Assembly (NCBI RefSeq): GCF_016481275.1
Contig: NZ_JAEMNW010000012.1
Location: 44,536 to 108,535, forward strand
Reading direction: 5' to 3'
DNA length: 64,000 nucleotides
Source of the DNA: Antrihabitans auranticaus
GTDB taxonomy: Bacteria > Actinomycetota > Actinomycetes > Mycobacteriales > Mycobacteriaceae
Part shown: positions 8,657-18,266 of the stretch, one piece after another
Layout: every line of letters starts with the position of its first letter
Numbering within the stretch: position 1 is the stretch's first letter
Notes under the pieces: generated by a model
Database searches by the model: none
The model's input: the letters and a program-made list of their open reading frames with translations, nothing else
What the model was told of the DNA's origin: nothing
Translations under genes and position numbers: made by a program

Positions 8657-11600
8657 ATGGTGGTGACCTTGGTGGTTGGCCTACTGGGAACGCTGGTCGT
8701 TCTCGGTTTGGCCGCGAAACGGGTCTTTTGGCTGTTCAAGCTCATCTCGACCGGGCAGCCGGTGAGTGGACGCACCGAGCAGGTGCCGGAGCGGCTTGCG
8801 ACCCAACTGGTCGAGGTGGCGGGACAGAAGAAGCTGCTCAAGTGGTCGGTTCCCGGCCTTGCGCACTTCTTCACCATGTGGGCCTTCATCATCATGTCGA
8901 CGGTGTACATCGAGGCCTACGGTGCGCTGTTCGACGAGTCCTGGCACATTCCCATCGTCGGCACGTGGCCGATCGTCGGATTCTTGCAGGACTTCATTGC
9001 CGTCGCGTGTGCGATCTCCCTCGGCGTGTTCGCCATCATCCGGGTCCAGAACGCGCCTGAGCACAAGAAGCGCGGATCGCGGTTCTACGGCTCGCACCTC
9101 GGTGGCGCCTGGCTGATCCTGATCATGATCTTCAACGTCGTGTGGACGATGTTCCTGTTCCGCGGCGCGGCCTCGGCGGCTGGGCACCTGCCGTACACCA
9201 ACGGCGCGTGGGTCTCGATCGGGCTCGGGAAGCTGCTGCATCCACTCGGCGAAAGCACGAACGAATTCCTCGACCGTGCAGGCCTTCTCCTGCATATCGG
9301 CGTCATGCTCGTGTTCCTGATCATCGTGCTGAACTCCAAGCACCTCCACATCTTCGTCGCCCCGATCAACGTCGGTGCGAAGCGCCTGCCGAACGGGCTC
9401 GGTCCTTTGCTGCCGGTCGAATCCGGCGGCAAGCCGATCGACTTCGAGGATCCGGGCGAGGACGATGTCCTCGGCCGCGGCAAGATCGAGGACTTCACGT
9501 GGAAGGGTCGCCTCGACTTCGCGACCTGCACCGAGTGCGGTCGCTGCCAGTCGCAGTGCCCTGCCTGGAACACGGGTAAGCCACTGTCGCCGAAGCTCGT
9601 CATCATGAACCTGCGCGACCACATGTTCGCGAAGGCGCCGTACCTGATCGAGGGCAAGCCGATGCCCGAAGAAGGCTCGGTCGATTTCGGCAAGCTCGCA
9701 GATGCCGAGCATGCCGACGGCGAGCACCACGTTCCCGAGTCCGGCTTCGAGCGCATCATGGGCCACGGTCCGGACCAGGCGCTACGTCCGCTCGTCGGAA
9801 CCGCCGAACAGGGCGGTGTCATCGATCCCGACGTGCTGTGGTCGTGCACATCCTGCGGTGCGTGCGTCGAGCAGTGCCCGGTCGACATCGAGCACATCGA
9901 CCACATCATCGACATGCGCCGCTACCAGGTGATGATGGAATCCGAGTTCCCCGGCGAACTCGGCACCGTCTTCCGCAACCTGGAGAACAAGGGCAACCCC
10001 TGGGGTCAGAACAACTCCGGCCGGATGGACTGGGCGAAGGACCTGCCTTTCGAGGTTCCGGTCTACGACGGCCAGCTGATGCCCGACGTCGAGTACCTCT
10101 ACTGGATCGGCTGCGCGGGCGCATTCGACGACAAGGCGAAGAAGACCGTCCAGGCCACTGCGGAACTGCTCTACCGCGCGGACGTCAACTTCATCGTGCT
10201 CGGACTCGACGAGACCTGCACCGGCGACTCCGCGCGTCGTGCGGGTAACGAGTTCCTGTTCCAGCAGCTCGCCGCGCAGACGATCGAGACGCTGAACAAC
10301 GTGTTCGAGAACCGGTTGCCGGTGCACCGCAAGATCGTCACGACCTGCCCGCACTGCATGAACACACTGGGCCGCGAATACCCGCAGCTCGACGGGCACT
10401 ACGACGTCATTCACCACACGCAGTTGCTGAACAAGCTGGTCCGGGAAAAGAAGCTGATCCCGGTCAAGCCTGCCGAAGCCAACGGACCGTCGGTGACCTA
10501 CCACGACCCGTGCTACCTGGGCCGCCACAACAAGGTTTACGCACCGCCGCGCGAACTCATCGAGGCAACGGGCATGGTCTCGGCTGAAATGCCTCGCCAC
10601 GGTGATCGCTCGTTCTGCTGTGGTGCCGGTGGCGCCCGCATGTGGATGGAAGAGCACATCGGTAAGCGGATCAACCTCGACCGGGTGGACGAGGCCATCA
10701 ACACCGGCGCAGGCACGGTTGTCACCGGTTGCCCGTTCTGCAAGGTGATGGTCGACGACGGACTCACCCAGCGTGCCGACGAAGGCACCGGTGTCGGAGT
10801 CGGAGTGACGGACGTGTCACAGCTACTGCTCGATTCGGTAAAGCGTGGTCAGCCCGAGTTGCCGGTCCGGCCGAAGCGAGAACGTGTTCGTGCGGCGCGC
10901 GCCGCAGCGCCCGCGGTTGCTGTCGAATCGCCGTCCACTGCAGTCGAGTCGCCGTCGACGGGAGTCGAAGCACCGCCGATCGAAAAGGTCGATGCACCCG
11001 CTGCCAAGGGCTTGAAGATGAAGGGCCTGGCGAAAGCTCCCGGCGCCAAGGCGCCAGGTGCGAAGGCACCGGCCGCACCGGCGGCTCCCGCGGCTCCCGC
11101 AGCTCCCGCGGCCAAGGGTCTGCAGATGAAGGGCCTCGCGAAGGCACCAGGCGCAAAGGCGCCGGGCAAGCCCGCTGCGGCTGCTGCCCCCGCTGCTTCG
11201 TCGGCTCCTGCGGCGGAAGCTCCGAAGCCTAAGGGTCTGGGGCTGGCGTCGGGCGCAAAGGCGCCGGGCAAGGGTCTGCAGATGAAGGGCGCCGCGAAGG
11301 CGCCGGGTGCGAAGGCGCCCGCGACACCGACGCCCGCCGCGGCGGAGGCGACTCCGGCAGCACCGGCGGCTGAGGTCACTGCGCCCGCTGAGACTGCAGC
11401 GCCGGTTGCGGCGGAAACGTCGATGCCCACGGTCAAGCCGAAGGGCCTCGCCGTGAAGTCAGGGTTCAAGAAGCCCGGTGCCCGACCGGGCGCGACGGCC
11501 TCGGCGGCTCCCAAGCCCGCCGAACCGGCCGCCGCCGAACCGGCACCTGCTCCGGAAGCCAAGGCCGCCGCCGAACCTGCCGAACCGGAAGCGGTCGATA

Positions 11601-11701
11601 CGCCGGCAGAGTCCTCGACTCCCGCCGTGGCACCGCCGCAAGCGAAGCCGGGCGGCCTGGGGTTCAAGTCGGGAGCGAAGGCGCCGGGCAAGCGCAACTA
11701 G
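8657..11701 (+). CDS. Membrane Fe-S oxidoreductase (GlpC/HdrD-like) with a repetitive Ala/Lys/Pro tail
   Basis: The protein has 1014 residues and is the counterpart of mycobacterial Rv0338c. The N-terminus has about five membrane helices like a nitrate-reductase gamma/b-type subunit. Two ferredoxin-like clusters follow: CTECGRCQSQCP (Cys from 291) and CTSCGACVEQCP (Cys from 397). Two CCG-type domains follow, seen at CPHCMNTLG and CCGAGGARMW. The family passes electrons between membrane carriers and an unknown acceptor. GAGGAGG eight bases before the ATG at 8657 fixes this start over an earlier GTG. The last 270 residues are low-complexity with repeats of the type KGLxMKGLAKAPGAKAPG. A strong hairpin follows the stop. 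Confidence 0.9.
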   Translation: MVVTLVVGLLGTLVVLGLAAKRVFWLFKLISTGQPVSGRTEQVPERLATQLVEVAGQKKLLKWSVPGLAHFFTMWAFIIMSTVYIEAYGALFDESWHIPIVGTWPIVGFLQDFIAVACAISLGVFAIIRVQNAPEHKKRGSRFYGSHLGGAWLILIMIFNVVWTMFLFRGAASAAGHLPYTNGAWVSIGLGKLLHPLGESTNEFLDRAGLLLHIGVMLVFLIIVLNSKHLHIFVAPINVGAKRLPNGLGPLLPVESGGKPIDFEDPGEDDVLGRGKIEDFTWKGRLDFATCTECGRCQSQCPAWNTGKPLSPKLVIMNLRDHMFAKAPYLIEGKPMPEEGSVDFGKLADAEHADGEHHVPESGFERIMGHGPDQALRPLVGTAEQGGVIDPDVLWSCTSCGACVEQCPVDIEHIDHIIDMRRYQVMMESEFPGELGTVFRNLENKGNPWGQNNSGRMDWAKDLPFEVPVYDGQLMPDVEYLYWIGCAGAFDDKAKKTVQATAELLYRADVNFIVLGLDETCTGDSARRAGNEFLFQQLAAQTIETLNNVFENRLPVHRKIVTTCPHCMNTLGREYPQLDGHYDVIHHTQLLNKLVREKKLIPVKPAEANGPSVTYHDPCYLGRHNKVYAPPRELIEATGMVSAEMPRHGDRSFCCGAGGARMWMEEHIGKRINLDRVDEAINTGAGTVVTGCPFCKVMVDDGLTQRADEGTGVGVGVTDVSQLLLDSVKRGQPELPVRPKRERVRAARAAAPAVAVESPSTAVESPSTGVEAPPIEKVDAPAAKGLKMKGLAKAPGAKAPGAKAPAAPAAPAAPAAPAAKGLQMKGLAKAPGAKAPGKPAAAAAPAASSAPAAEAPKPKGLGLASGAKAPGKGLQMKGAAKAPGAKAPATPTPAAAEATPAAPAAEVTAPAETAAPVAAETSMPTVKPKGLAVKSGFKKPGARPGATASAAPKPAEPAAAEPAPAPEAKAAAEPAEPEAVDTPAESSTPAVAPPQAKPGGLGFKSGAKAPGKRN

Positions 11702-11722
11702 CCGGCAACGCGACATTCGCGG

Positions 11723-11762
11723 TCGGCCTATCCTCCCAGACCAGCGCGGGAGGGTAGGCCGA
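11723..11762 (+). terminator. Long GC-rich hairpin downstream of the Fe-S reductase gene
   Basis: The two 15-base arms at 11723-11737 and 11748-11762 pair with a single G-U wobble around a 10-base loop. There is no T run, as is common for actinobacterial terminators. It begins 22 bases after the stop codon. Confidence 0.7.
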
Positions 11763-12142
11763 TTGTCGGAGCTTGTACAGGGTCGTAAGTCCTGAATTTT
11801 CCTGTCGCCCGGTTTCGATACGCACTTGAACGAGAACGGCGTGCGGTATTGCTCAAAGTTTGCGAACCCGCGACCCGATTATTCGTTGTATTGCGTTGTT
11901 CTGGCGGCGATAAGCTTGTTCTAGTAGCGAATTGGAACTATGGCGACGCGATCTCGATACCCAACTGTTACGGTAGCTCGCTTCTCTCCAGCAACTCCGC
12001 TACGCTCGCACTACCTAATCGCGTGTCCTACCTCACATTTACGGTCGGGGTGGAAGTGAACAGCATTTCGGAGTCGGCGATCAAGTTTCGCGCTCTCGGA
12101 GATGGGACATGCGGACCAAGATCCAAGAGACTGGGGTCGAGA
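11763..12142. repeat. Leader region, copy 1, upstream of the first glycine-zipper gene
   Basis: This roughly 380-base stretch appears to be non-coding. It aligns along its length with 12953-13338, upstream of the second glycine-zipper gene, with scattered substitutions and small gaps. The best conserved part is TTACGGTAGCTCGCTTCT near 11970 and 13160, with CAACTCCGCTACGCTC shortly after in both copies. Its base composition is less GC-rich than the flanking genes. It presumably holds the promoter and a long 5' leader. Confidence 0.7.
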
Positions 12143-12829
12143 ATGATGTTGCGGAAGACCGTCGCACTAGCTGCGATGGTGATCGGAGCTATGGGGGTTG
12201 CGTCGGGAACGACGTACGCGGAACCGGTAACCGAGCCGAGTGTGATCAATTACGAGTCGAGACTGGTCGATAAGACGGTTGTCACGGACTTGGTCGGCGG
12301 AACTTTCGAAATAGACCCGGACGCGCAGCTGTTCGCCGTCAAGGATTCGGCTGGTAACGCCGTTCTTACTGTTCCGCTCGCATTCTCGATCGATCAGGTC
12401 GCACACCCTTTACTTCCAGTTGTGAGCAACGCGGGCAAGACGCTGTCTTTGACGCCTGACATGGATCCCGCGAAGGCCATGCAGGTCGCGGTCACCCCCG
12501 TCGCGTCGCCACTCGAGAACCAACGTGCGCAAGATTCGTTCCTTACGGAGTTGGCGCTCGCAACTACTGTTGGCGGGCTGGTCGGGACAGCACTCGGTGT
12601 AGTGGCCGGTGCTATCGGGGGTTGCTTACTCGGTCTGCCGTTCTTCGGTGTTGGTTGCATTCCCGCAGCTATCGTGGGCGCCACAATCGGAGGCATTCTG
12701 GGCACGGTCATTGCCGGCGGGCCAACCGTGATCGCAGCCGGACAGGAACTGATCAACACGCTCAACGCTCCACCGGGCACAACGAAGTGGAACTATCCGG
12801 ACCGGATCATCGTGGTGCCGCAGGCCTGA
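12143..12829 (+). CDS. Secreted glycine-zipper protein, copy 1 of tandem pair
   Basis: The protein has 228 residues. An N-terminal signal peptide runs to about GTTYAEP. A beta-rich domain of about 110 residues follows, with VVTDLVGGTFEIDPD and LTVPLAFSIDQVAHP, ending near LSLTPDMDP. Next is a hydrophobic segment of about 70 residues rich in glycine (GGLVGTALGVVAGAIGG) with two cysteines, able to form a membrane-inserting helical hairpin. The protein ends in a short tail, KWNYPDRIIVVPQA. The start is the first of two adjacent ATGs, matching the paralogue 1.2 kb downstream. Function unknown. Four relatives occur in this window. Confidence 0.82.
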   Translation: MMLRKTVALAAMVIGAMGVASGTTYAEPVTEPSVINYESRLVDKTVVTDLVGGTFEIDPDAQLFAVKDSAGNAVLTVPLAFSIDQVAHPLLPVVSNAGKTLSLTPDMDPAKAMQVAVTPVASPLENQRAQDSFLTELALATTVGGLVGTALGVVAGAIGGCLLGLPFFGVGCIPAAIVGATIGGILGTVIAGGPTVIAAGQELINTLNAPPGTTKWNYPDRIIVVPQA

Positions 12830-12844
12830 CGCGAGGCTTTGGCC

Positions 12845-12881
12845 AAAACGCTCGCTCTCCGATTGGCGAGCGAGCGTTTTT
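12845..12881 (+). terminator. Intrinsic terminator after glycine-zipper copy 1
   Basis: The arms AAAACGCTCGCT (12845-12856) and AGCGAGCGTTTT (12869-12880) pair perfectly, followed by one more T. It lies 15 bases after the stop codon. Confidence 0.9.
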
Positions 12882-12952
12882 GTTCTCGTGGGAGGTCGTC
12901 GCCGCCTAAGGCGCAACCAGCCCGCAACGTCAAGGCGCAGCAGGCTAGGCTG

Positions 12953-13338
12953 ATTGTGGGATTTTGTAAAGATGTCTCCGTGAGCGAACTAACCTGTCGT
13001 TTGGTTTCGATGCGCCCCGTAAACGAGAACCATTATCGGCATTGCACAATGCTTGCGAACCCGCCACCCGTTTACTCGACGTATAGCGTCGATTGATCCG
13101 CGTTTGAGCTGTCCCAGTAGCGAGTTGGAACTAAGGTGACGCTAACTCGACACCCAATTGTTACGGTAGCTCGCTTCTGTATGGCAACTCCGCTACGCTC
13201 CCCCTTACATATCCGCCGTGTCCTGCTTCACGTTTACGCTCGGGGCGGCAGTGAACCACACTCGGAGTTAGCGATCGACTCTCGCGATCTCAGAGACAGG
13301 GCGCGTGCGGATCAAGATTCAAGAGACTGGGGCGAGAA
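12953..13338. repeat. Leader region, copy 2, upstream of the second glycine-zipper gene
   Basis: This is the duplicate of 11763-12142. It shares GGTTTCGAT, TTGCGAACCCGC, AGTAGCGA, TTACGGTAGCTCGCTTCT and AAGAGACTGGGG at matching spacing. The long reading frame that crosses copy 1 has no counterpart here, which argues that both stretches are non-coding. Confidence 0.7.
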
Positions 13339-14016
13339 ATGATGTTGCGTAAGACCGTCGCAATTGCCGCGATGGTAATCGGAGCTATGGGGGTTGCGTC
13401 GGGAACGACGTACGCGGAGCCGGCTCCGGAGCCGGAGGCCATCAGCTTCGAATCGAAGCTAGTGGACAGGACGGTCGTCACCAACCTCGTCGGCGGTACC
13501 TTCGAAGTCAATTCGGATACCCAGTCGTTCGCGGTCAAGAACAGTACCGGTGATGTCGTGTTCACGATGCCTCTCGCGTTCTCGATCGATCAGGTGGCGC
13601 ACCCGTTCGTTCCTGCGGTTACGAACGCGGGCAAGACGTTGTCCCTCAAGCCGGACATGGACCCGGCCAAGGCGACTCCGTTCGTCCGCAATGTCGCGTC
13701 GCCCCTCGAGAACCAGCGTGCGATCAACGACTATCTGCAGCAGTTTGCGCTCGCATCCGCGATCGGTGGTTTGGCCGGCACCGCGGTCGGTCTGGCGATC
13801 GGTTGCATACTTGGCGTTCCGTTGATTGCGACGGTCGCCGGATTCCTTGGTGTCTGCGCGGCGGGCGCCGCTGTCGGCGGCGTTGTCGGCACGATCATCG
13901 CCGGTGGACCGACTCTTGCTGTCGCGGGTGTGGACCTCATCAATTCGCTGAACGCCGCTCCGGGTACCACGAAGTGGAACTACCCGGACCGCATCGTCGT
14001 CGTACCGGCGGCCTGA
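13339..14016 (+). CDS. Secreted glycine-zipper protein, copy 2 of tandem pair
   Basis: The protein has 225 residues and is clearly related to its neighbour at 12143-12829. The signal peptide is nearly identical (MMLRKTVAIAAMVIGAMG) and is followed by VVTNLVGGTFEVNSD, MPLAFSIDQVAHPFVP and LSLKPDMDP. The glycine-rich hydrophobic hairpin contains GLAIGCILGVP and a second Cys, and the tail is KWNYPDRIVVVPAA. It is exported or membrane-inserted by prediction. The pair arose by tandem duplication that included the leader. A terminator lies 20 bases downstream and also separates it from the convergent protease genes. Confidence 0.82.
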   Translation: MMLRKTVAIAAMVIGAMGVASGTTYAEPAPEPEAISFESKLVDRTVVTNLVGGTFEVNSDTQSFAVKNSTGDVVFTMPLAFSIDQVAHPFVPAVTNAGKTLSLKPDMDPAKATPFVRNVASPLENQRAINDYLQQFALASAIGGLAGTAVGLAIGCILGVPLIATVAGFLGVCAAGAAVGGVVGTIIAGGPTLAVAGVDLINSLNAAPGTTKWNYPDRIVVVPAA

Positions 14017-14036
14017 TACCAGGCTCGAGACAATCG

Positions 14037-14070
14037 AAAGGCCCGCTCTCCGTTGGGGAGCGGGCCTTTT
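14037..14070. terminator. Terminator between convergent glycine-zipper and protease genes
   Basis: The 15-base arms 14037-14051 and 14055-14069 pair with one G-U wobble around a 3-base loop. Four Ts follow on the plus strand and three on the minus strand, so it can serve both converging transcripts. Confidence 0.85.
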
Positions 14071-14088
14071 CGGCGTCTGAGATCGACG

Positions 14089-15403
14089 CTACGAGGTGTG
14101 AATCCGCAATCCGGGGTTCTCATCCAGGACGACCTGGAGTGTCGTCGCGAAGAGCATTGGGGGATTGCCGAGGGCAGGCCCGATGATGTTGGGGATCTCG
14201 CAGATCGGATACTCGGCTACCGACGAGGCGCTGGAGACTCCGAGGGCTTTGCTACCCGTCACGATCGTGCCGCCGCTGTCGCCGGGCAGCGCGCAAATGG
14301 TCACCGAGAAGGCGTCGTTCAGCTTGCGATCGCCGACCTCGACCGATTGGTCGACCGCGTCGACCACGCCGCAGCTGAAGCCGGTCCGGGCACCCGATTT
14401 GCAGACAGGCGCACCGACCACGGGTGTGGCGATGCCGTCGATCGCGAGCGGCGTCTGGCCGGGAATGCGCACGATGTTGTTGTCGAAACGATCCTTCTGG
14501 TCGTCTCCGACGCGGATGATCGCGTAGTCGTGGTTGTCGAGGCTCGTCTTTGCGAAGGTCCCGAGCCGCGCACCGACCGCATCGAAGGCGCCCAGTTCGT
14601 AGACGACCGAGGCGTCCGGCGTTCCGGCAGCTGCGCGATTGGGATCGCAGTGCCCTGCGGTCACGTTGACTATCTCACCGGCACCGTTGGTCGCGTTGAA
14701 CCCGAGCGAACAGCGCAGGCCGCCGTTGTCGCTCGAGGAGGCGTAGGAGTCGCCACCGGCGAGCGCGTTGCGGGGGAGTTCCCCCGCAACATCGGTGGTG
14801 GTGCCGAGCGGTTCGGCCGCAAGCGGGTTCGGCATCGTGACGATGCGCGCCGGGGCGAGGAAGTTCGGCAGCTGCAAGCCACCCACAACGTTGTCGACGC
14901 GGACCGCCGATCGAGTTGTTCACGACGTCGATCGCGACAGCCCGTACAGCGTCGGCGATTTCGACGGGTTGAGTGGCCAGCCACGCGTCGAATGCGCTCT
15001 TCTGGTCCCGTAGCCCTGCCTCGTTAGTCGCAACGGACTTCACGTCGAAACCTGCCCCTTCGACGAGGGCGCTCGCCGTTTCCAACTGCGCGGAGGGCGC
15101 CAGGGCAACGACGGCACGGCCTGTCTCGTCGAGCCATGCACCGGCGAAGGATTCGGGGAACTGCGTGCGGGCCGTCTGTGCGAACGCGGCGAGCCGCTGT
15201 GCGAGATCTGCGCGCTGCATGTACTGATCGGCGGTCAGGTGAAGGTCCCGTGACACGGCCGCCACCAACTCCGCGGGCAGACCCGGAATTGCGGGGTCGG
15301 GGCCGGGGGCTGGATCGGCGGCTGCAAGGCTACCGGTCGAAGCGAGTATCAGAAGGGCAGCTGAGCCGAACGTGGCGGCTCGGCGGGCGGTCGACCGTCG
15401 CAT
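14089..15403 (-). pseudogene. Secreted chymotrypsin-fold serine protease, frameshifted
   Basis: Two reading frames together make one protein matching the intact paralogue at 15501-16841. The upstream frame (from 15403) gives a signal peptide and the pro-region with LPAELVAAVSRDLHLTADQY. The downstream frame (to 14089) gives the protease with TAGHCDPN, DYAIIRVGD and GDSGG, so His, Asp and Ser are all present. The frames part between about 14890 and 14925, after VVNNS. One extra base, or two missing, explains it: skipping one base near 14913 restores NS-SAVRVDNVVGGLQLP. This is either a broken gene, a sequencing error or, less likely, frameshifting. It lies 97 bases after its paralogue. Confidence 0.8.
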
Positions 15404-15500
15404 GGTGGCCTCTCTATTGCGCTGACCACCCGGCAGCCGGTCAGTCCATTCCGTGCACTATATGGCCTCGGCTGCGTGATTCCCACCTTTGCGCGCAACC

Positions 15501-16841
15501 TCAGACAGGGCTGAGGCTGGTGCGCAAGTTGATTCCTGGTGCTGCTGTGGCGTTTGCGTCGGCGAGAATGTCGCGCAGGGAGATGCCGAGGCTGGCCGTT
15601 CCACCGTCCGGTGCGAGGACGACATTGGCCATGTTGCAGTCCGGCGCACCATTGGCGTTCGACCCGCTGGTGATGCCGAGCGCAAGCGTTCCGGAAACAA
15701 TCGCGCCGCCGCTGTCGCCAGCGAGAGTGCAAGCGGTGCTTGCGAATCCGCGCACGATCCGGCTTCTACCGTCCGGCGTGAAGAGCTGGGTCTCGACGTG
15801 GTCGGCGGCGACTACACCGCAGGTGAATGCGGACGTCTGACCTGATTTGCAGACGGGTGCGCCGACGACCGGTTGCGCCGTCCCGGTCACCGTGAGGGTC
15901 GTTCCGTTTGCACCGCGGACGTTGGCTCGGTCGAGGCCGGCCGTCACCGCGCGGTCGTTGAGTTCGATCAACGAATAATCCAGGCCGTTCGCCGGATTGC
16001 CGAGTGTCGAGTGGACGAACGAGCCGATCTGCGGGCTGTTGTCGAGGTTGCCCGGATTCGGGCCGTAGACAGGCGCGCCGCCGCCGGACACTTCGACATT
16101 CGGATCACAGTGACCCGCGGAGATGTTCAGTGCGCGACCCGCGTTGTCCATCGCGTTGAAGCCGAAGGAGCACACCGTGATGTCGGCGAGTGGGGTGTCA
16201 CGCAGCGCGCCGCGGGCGCTGAGGTAGCTGTCGCCTGCCATCGGTCCGTGGTCGACGTCACCGCCGCCGCCGGGGGAAAGAATCACCTTCACATTGGCAA
16301 GCAGAGTCGGGATGTTCAGGACGCGGCCGGCGGGGCTGTTCGCGATGTCCAGCACCAGCTGGCTGTTGAGAACGTCGATCGCGATCGAGTTCACCTGCGA
16401 GGCAACCTCGCGGGGGAGGCTGGAAATCCAGGTGTTGAGATCGCCCAGCGACCGCTCGAGGCCGTCTGCGGAAATCGGTGCAAGTTGCGTCTGGTAACCG
16501 TCGCGCTGCGCGATCTGTGCTGCCTCGTTGGAGGTAACCGCCACGATCGCGCGTCCGTCGAGCCCCATCCACGCACCTGCGAAAGCTTCCGGACGAGCCG
16601 CGCGGAAGTCGCGCGCATACGTGCCCAGGTCCTGCGCGTGTGCCGCCCGGTCCAGATAGTCGGCAGCCGAGATATGCAGGTCGCGCTCGATCGCCTGAAC
16701 CAATTCCGCGGGAAGGTCGTTCGCTGCGAGCTGTGGGCTCCCCGAATTCTCGGGGGCGGCGCCGGCGACGAAAGTCGGAGCGAAGAGCAGAAGTGCTGCA
16801 GATCCGACCACCGCGGCCCGGAGCGCCGTCAACTTACCCAT
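15501..16841 (-). CDS. Secreted chymotrypsin-fold (S1) serine protease with pro-region
   Basis: The protein has 446 residues. A signal peptide (to about 29) is followed by a pro-region of about 170 residues, with LPAELVQAIERDLHISAADY, of the streptogrisin/alpha-lytic protease type. The protease domain follows, with SFGFNAMDN, SAGHCDPN (His 244), LDYSLIELND (Asp near 288) and LAGDSGGAIVSG (Ser 377). CKSGQTSAFTCG and CTLAGDSGG should supply disulfides. It is expected to be secreted and to mature by loss of the pro-region. The frameshifted paralogue lies directly downstream on the same strand, an evident tandem duplication. Substrate unknown. Confidence 0.92.
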   Translation of the reverse strand: MGKLTALRAAVVGSAALLLFAPTFVAGAAPENSGSPQLAANDLPAELVQAIERDLHISAADYLDRAAHAQDLGTYARDFRAARPEAFAGAWMGLDGRAIVAVTSNEAAQIAQRDGYQTQLAPISADGLERSLGDLNTWISSLPREVASQVNSIAIDVLNSQLVLDIANSPAGRVLNIPTLLANVKVILSPGGGGDVDHGPMAGDSYLSARGALRDTPLADITVCSFGFNAMDNAGRALNISAGHCDPNVEVSGGGAPVYGPNPGNLDNSPQIGSFVHSTLGNPANGLDYSLIELNDRAVTAGLDRANVRGANGTTLTVTGTAQPVVGAPVCKSGQTSAFTCGVVAADHVETQLFTPDGRSRIVRGFASTACTLAGDSGGAIVSGTLALGITSGSNANGAPDCNMANVVLAPDGGTASLGISLRDILADANATAAPGINLRTSLSPV

Positions 16842-16917
16842 GAAATCCCTTCGCCCTGCTGCAGTGTGTTCAGGGCCTCACCTTAGGGCACATTCGCGGA
16901 TTCGCCACACCGCGCGG

Positions 16918-18123
16918 TCAGCGACCGGATTGTCCCGGTGAAAGAAAAATGTCGGTGAAGGGGTTCGCGAGGCGGGGCGGAGCGCCGGCGTCGGTAGTCG
17001 GCCGCTCGGGCTCGGTCGTCGGCGGGTTGGTCGGTGTCGACGGATCCGTGGTCTCCGGCGCCGGAGTCGTCGGGGGGACGGTCACCGGCGGTTCGGTCAC
17101 CACAGGTAGCGGCGGCTCGACGACCGGCGGCGGAACAGGGATGGGAGCCTCGACTATGGGCGGGGCTTGCACCGGAATCGGTTCGGCGACCTGGACGGGC
17201 TCGACGATCGGGGCAACGTTCTCGACGGGAAGATCCAGTGGCGGCAGCGCAACCTGCTGGGTCGGAACGACGGCTTGCGGCTGGGGTGCGGGGGCCGCCT
17301 CGACGCTGGGGATCTGTGGCGCTTCGGCCTTCTCGTTGTATTGGAGCGCAACGGCGGCAATACCTGCGGCAAGTGCGAGAACCGCACCGAACGACGCGGC
17401 GAGGAGAACCGGCTTGCGCCGGAGGCGGGCCAACGGCGTAACGACGGCGGCTCCTGTTTCGGCAGGCTCTTCTTCCTCGGCCGCGACCGGTGGCACATGG
17501 CCGGGAGGTTCGGCGAGCGCCGAGTATGCCGGAGCAATGACCATCGGTCCGGAGACCAGCGGTGGCGCGGCGGGGAATTCCTCGGTCGCCGGGTCGTCGA
17601 CACCGGCGTTTGCCACCGCGGCAAGCGGTGCGGACGCTGCTACGGCTGCCAACGCGGCGAGTGCTGCACCGTGTGCCGGTTCATCGCCCGAGTCGACGGC
17701 CGCATCGGCTTCCGACATCAGGTTCAGCGAGGAAAGACCGAGGTAGTCCAGCGAATCGCGCAACGCGTCGACCGCGTCGGACGACCACTGGGCGGGATAC
17801 GTCGCAAAGATTTCGGAGGGTGCCGTGATCTGCGGGGAGGCAGCGTCGATCAAGCAGAACATCGCGGTCGCTACGAGGTCCTCGGGTCGATAGGCGCCGC
17901 CACCGTCGACAGTTATGCCGTCCGGGTCGCCGACGCGTTCGAGAAATCCGCTGATGGCTTGGGTCGGCGCGTCGGGTGGTGTACCGCCGAGTTGGCTGTC
18001 ACCATCATCGGTCAGATAGAGCACACTGTCGCGGACGATGTACTCCGGCTCGGCGTCGTCGGACGTGACGACAGCAGCGACGCTCTCGTACGTTCCTACT
18101 CGCAATCCCAGACCTGTGGCCAT
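16918..18123 (-). CDS. Truncated Hsp70-like membrane protein with a proline-rich tail
   Basis: The protein has 401 residues. The first 150 match the N-terminal actin-fold subdomain of the protein at 20763-22541: GLGLRVGTYESVAAVV, GFLERVGDPDGITVDGG, EDLVATAMFCLIDAAS and IFATYPAQWSSDAVDALRDSL. The rest of the ATPase, including the second phosphate loop and adenosine motif, is missing. An Ala-rich linker replaces it. One membrane helix lies at about 236-260, followed by a Pro/Thr/Glu-rich outer region. It therefore probably cannot hydrolyse ATP and may be a partner of the full-length protein. It lies downstream of iniR on the same strand, 143 bases away. Confidence 0.78.
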   Translation of the reverse strand: MATGLGLRVGTYESVAAVVTSDDAEPEYIVRDSVLYLTDDGDSQLGGTPPDAPTQAISGFLERVGDPDGITVDGGGAYRPEDLVATAMFCLIDAASPQITAPSEIFATYPAQWSSDAVDALRDSLDYLGLSSLNLMSEADAAVDSGDEPAHGAALAALAAVAASAPLAAVANAGVDDPATEEFPAAPPLVSGPMVIAPAYSALAEPPGHVPPVAAEEEEPAETGAAVVTPLARLRRKPVLLAASFGAVLALAAGIAAVALQYNEKAEAPQIPSVEAAPAPQPQAVVPTQQVALPPLDLPVENVAPIVEPVQVAEPIPVQAPPIVEAPIPVPPPVVEPPLPVVTEPPVTVPPTTPAPETTDPSTPTNPPTTEPERPTTDAGAPPRLANPFTDIFLSPGQSGR

Positions 18124-18266
18124 TACCCCTGCACCTCTACTCGATGGAGTCCGCCGATGCCGGTGGGCGCAGCGGGTTCCCTCGTTCTGGCCGGCGCGTT
18201 GTCGCCGACTCGTGTGTTGTTGTCGCTATTCGATTGTGCCGCAGCCAGGTTTCGATGACGGTCACG

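Noticed and set aside
11849..12142. In-frame extension upstream of the first glycine-zipper gene
   Set aside because: The duplicate leader at 12953-13338 has no matching frame, and the signal peptide begins at the downstream ATG.
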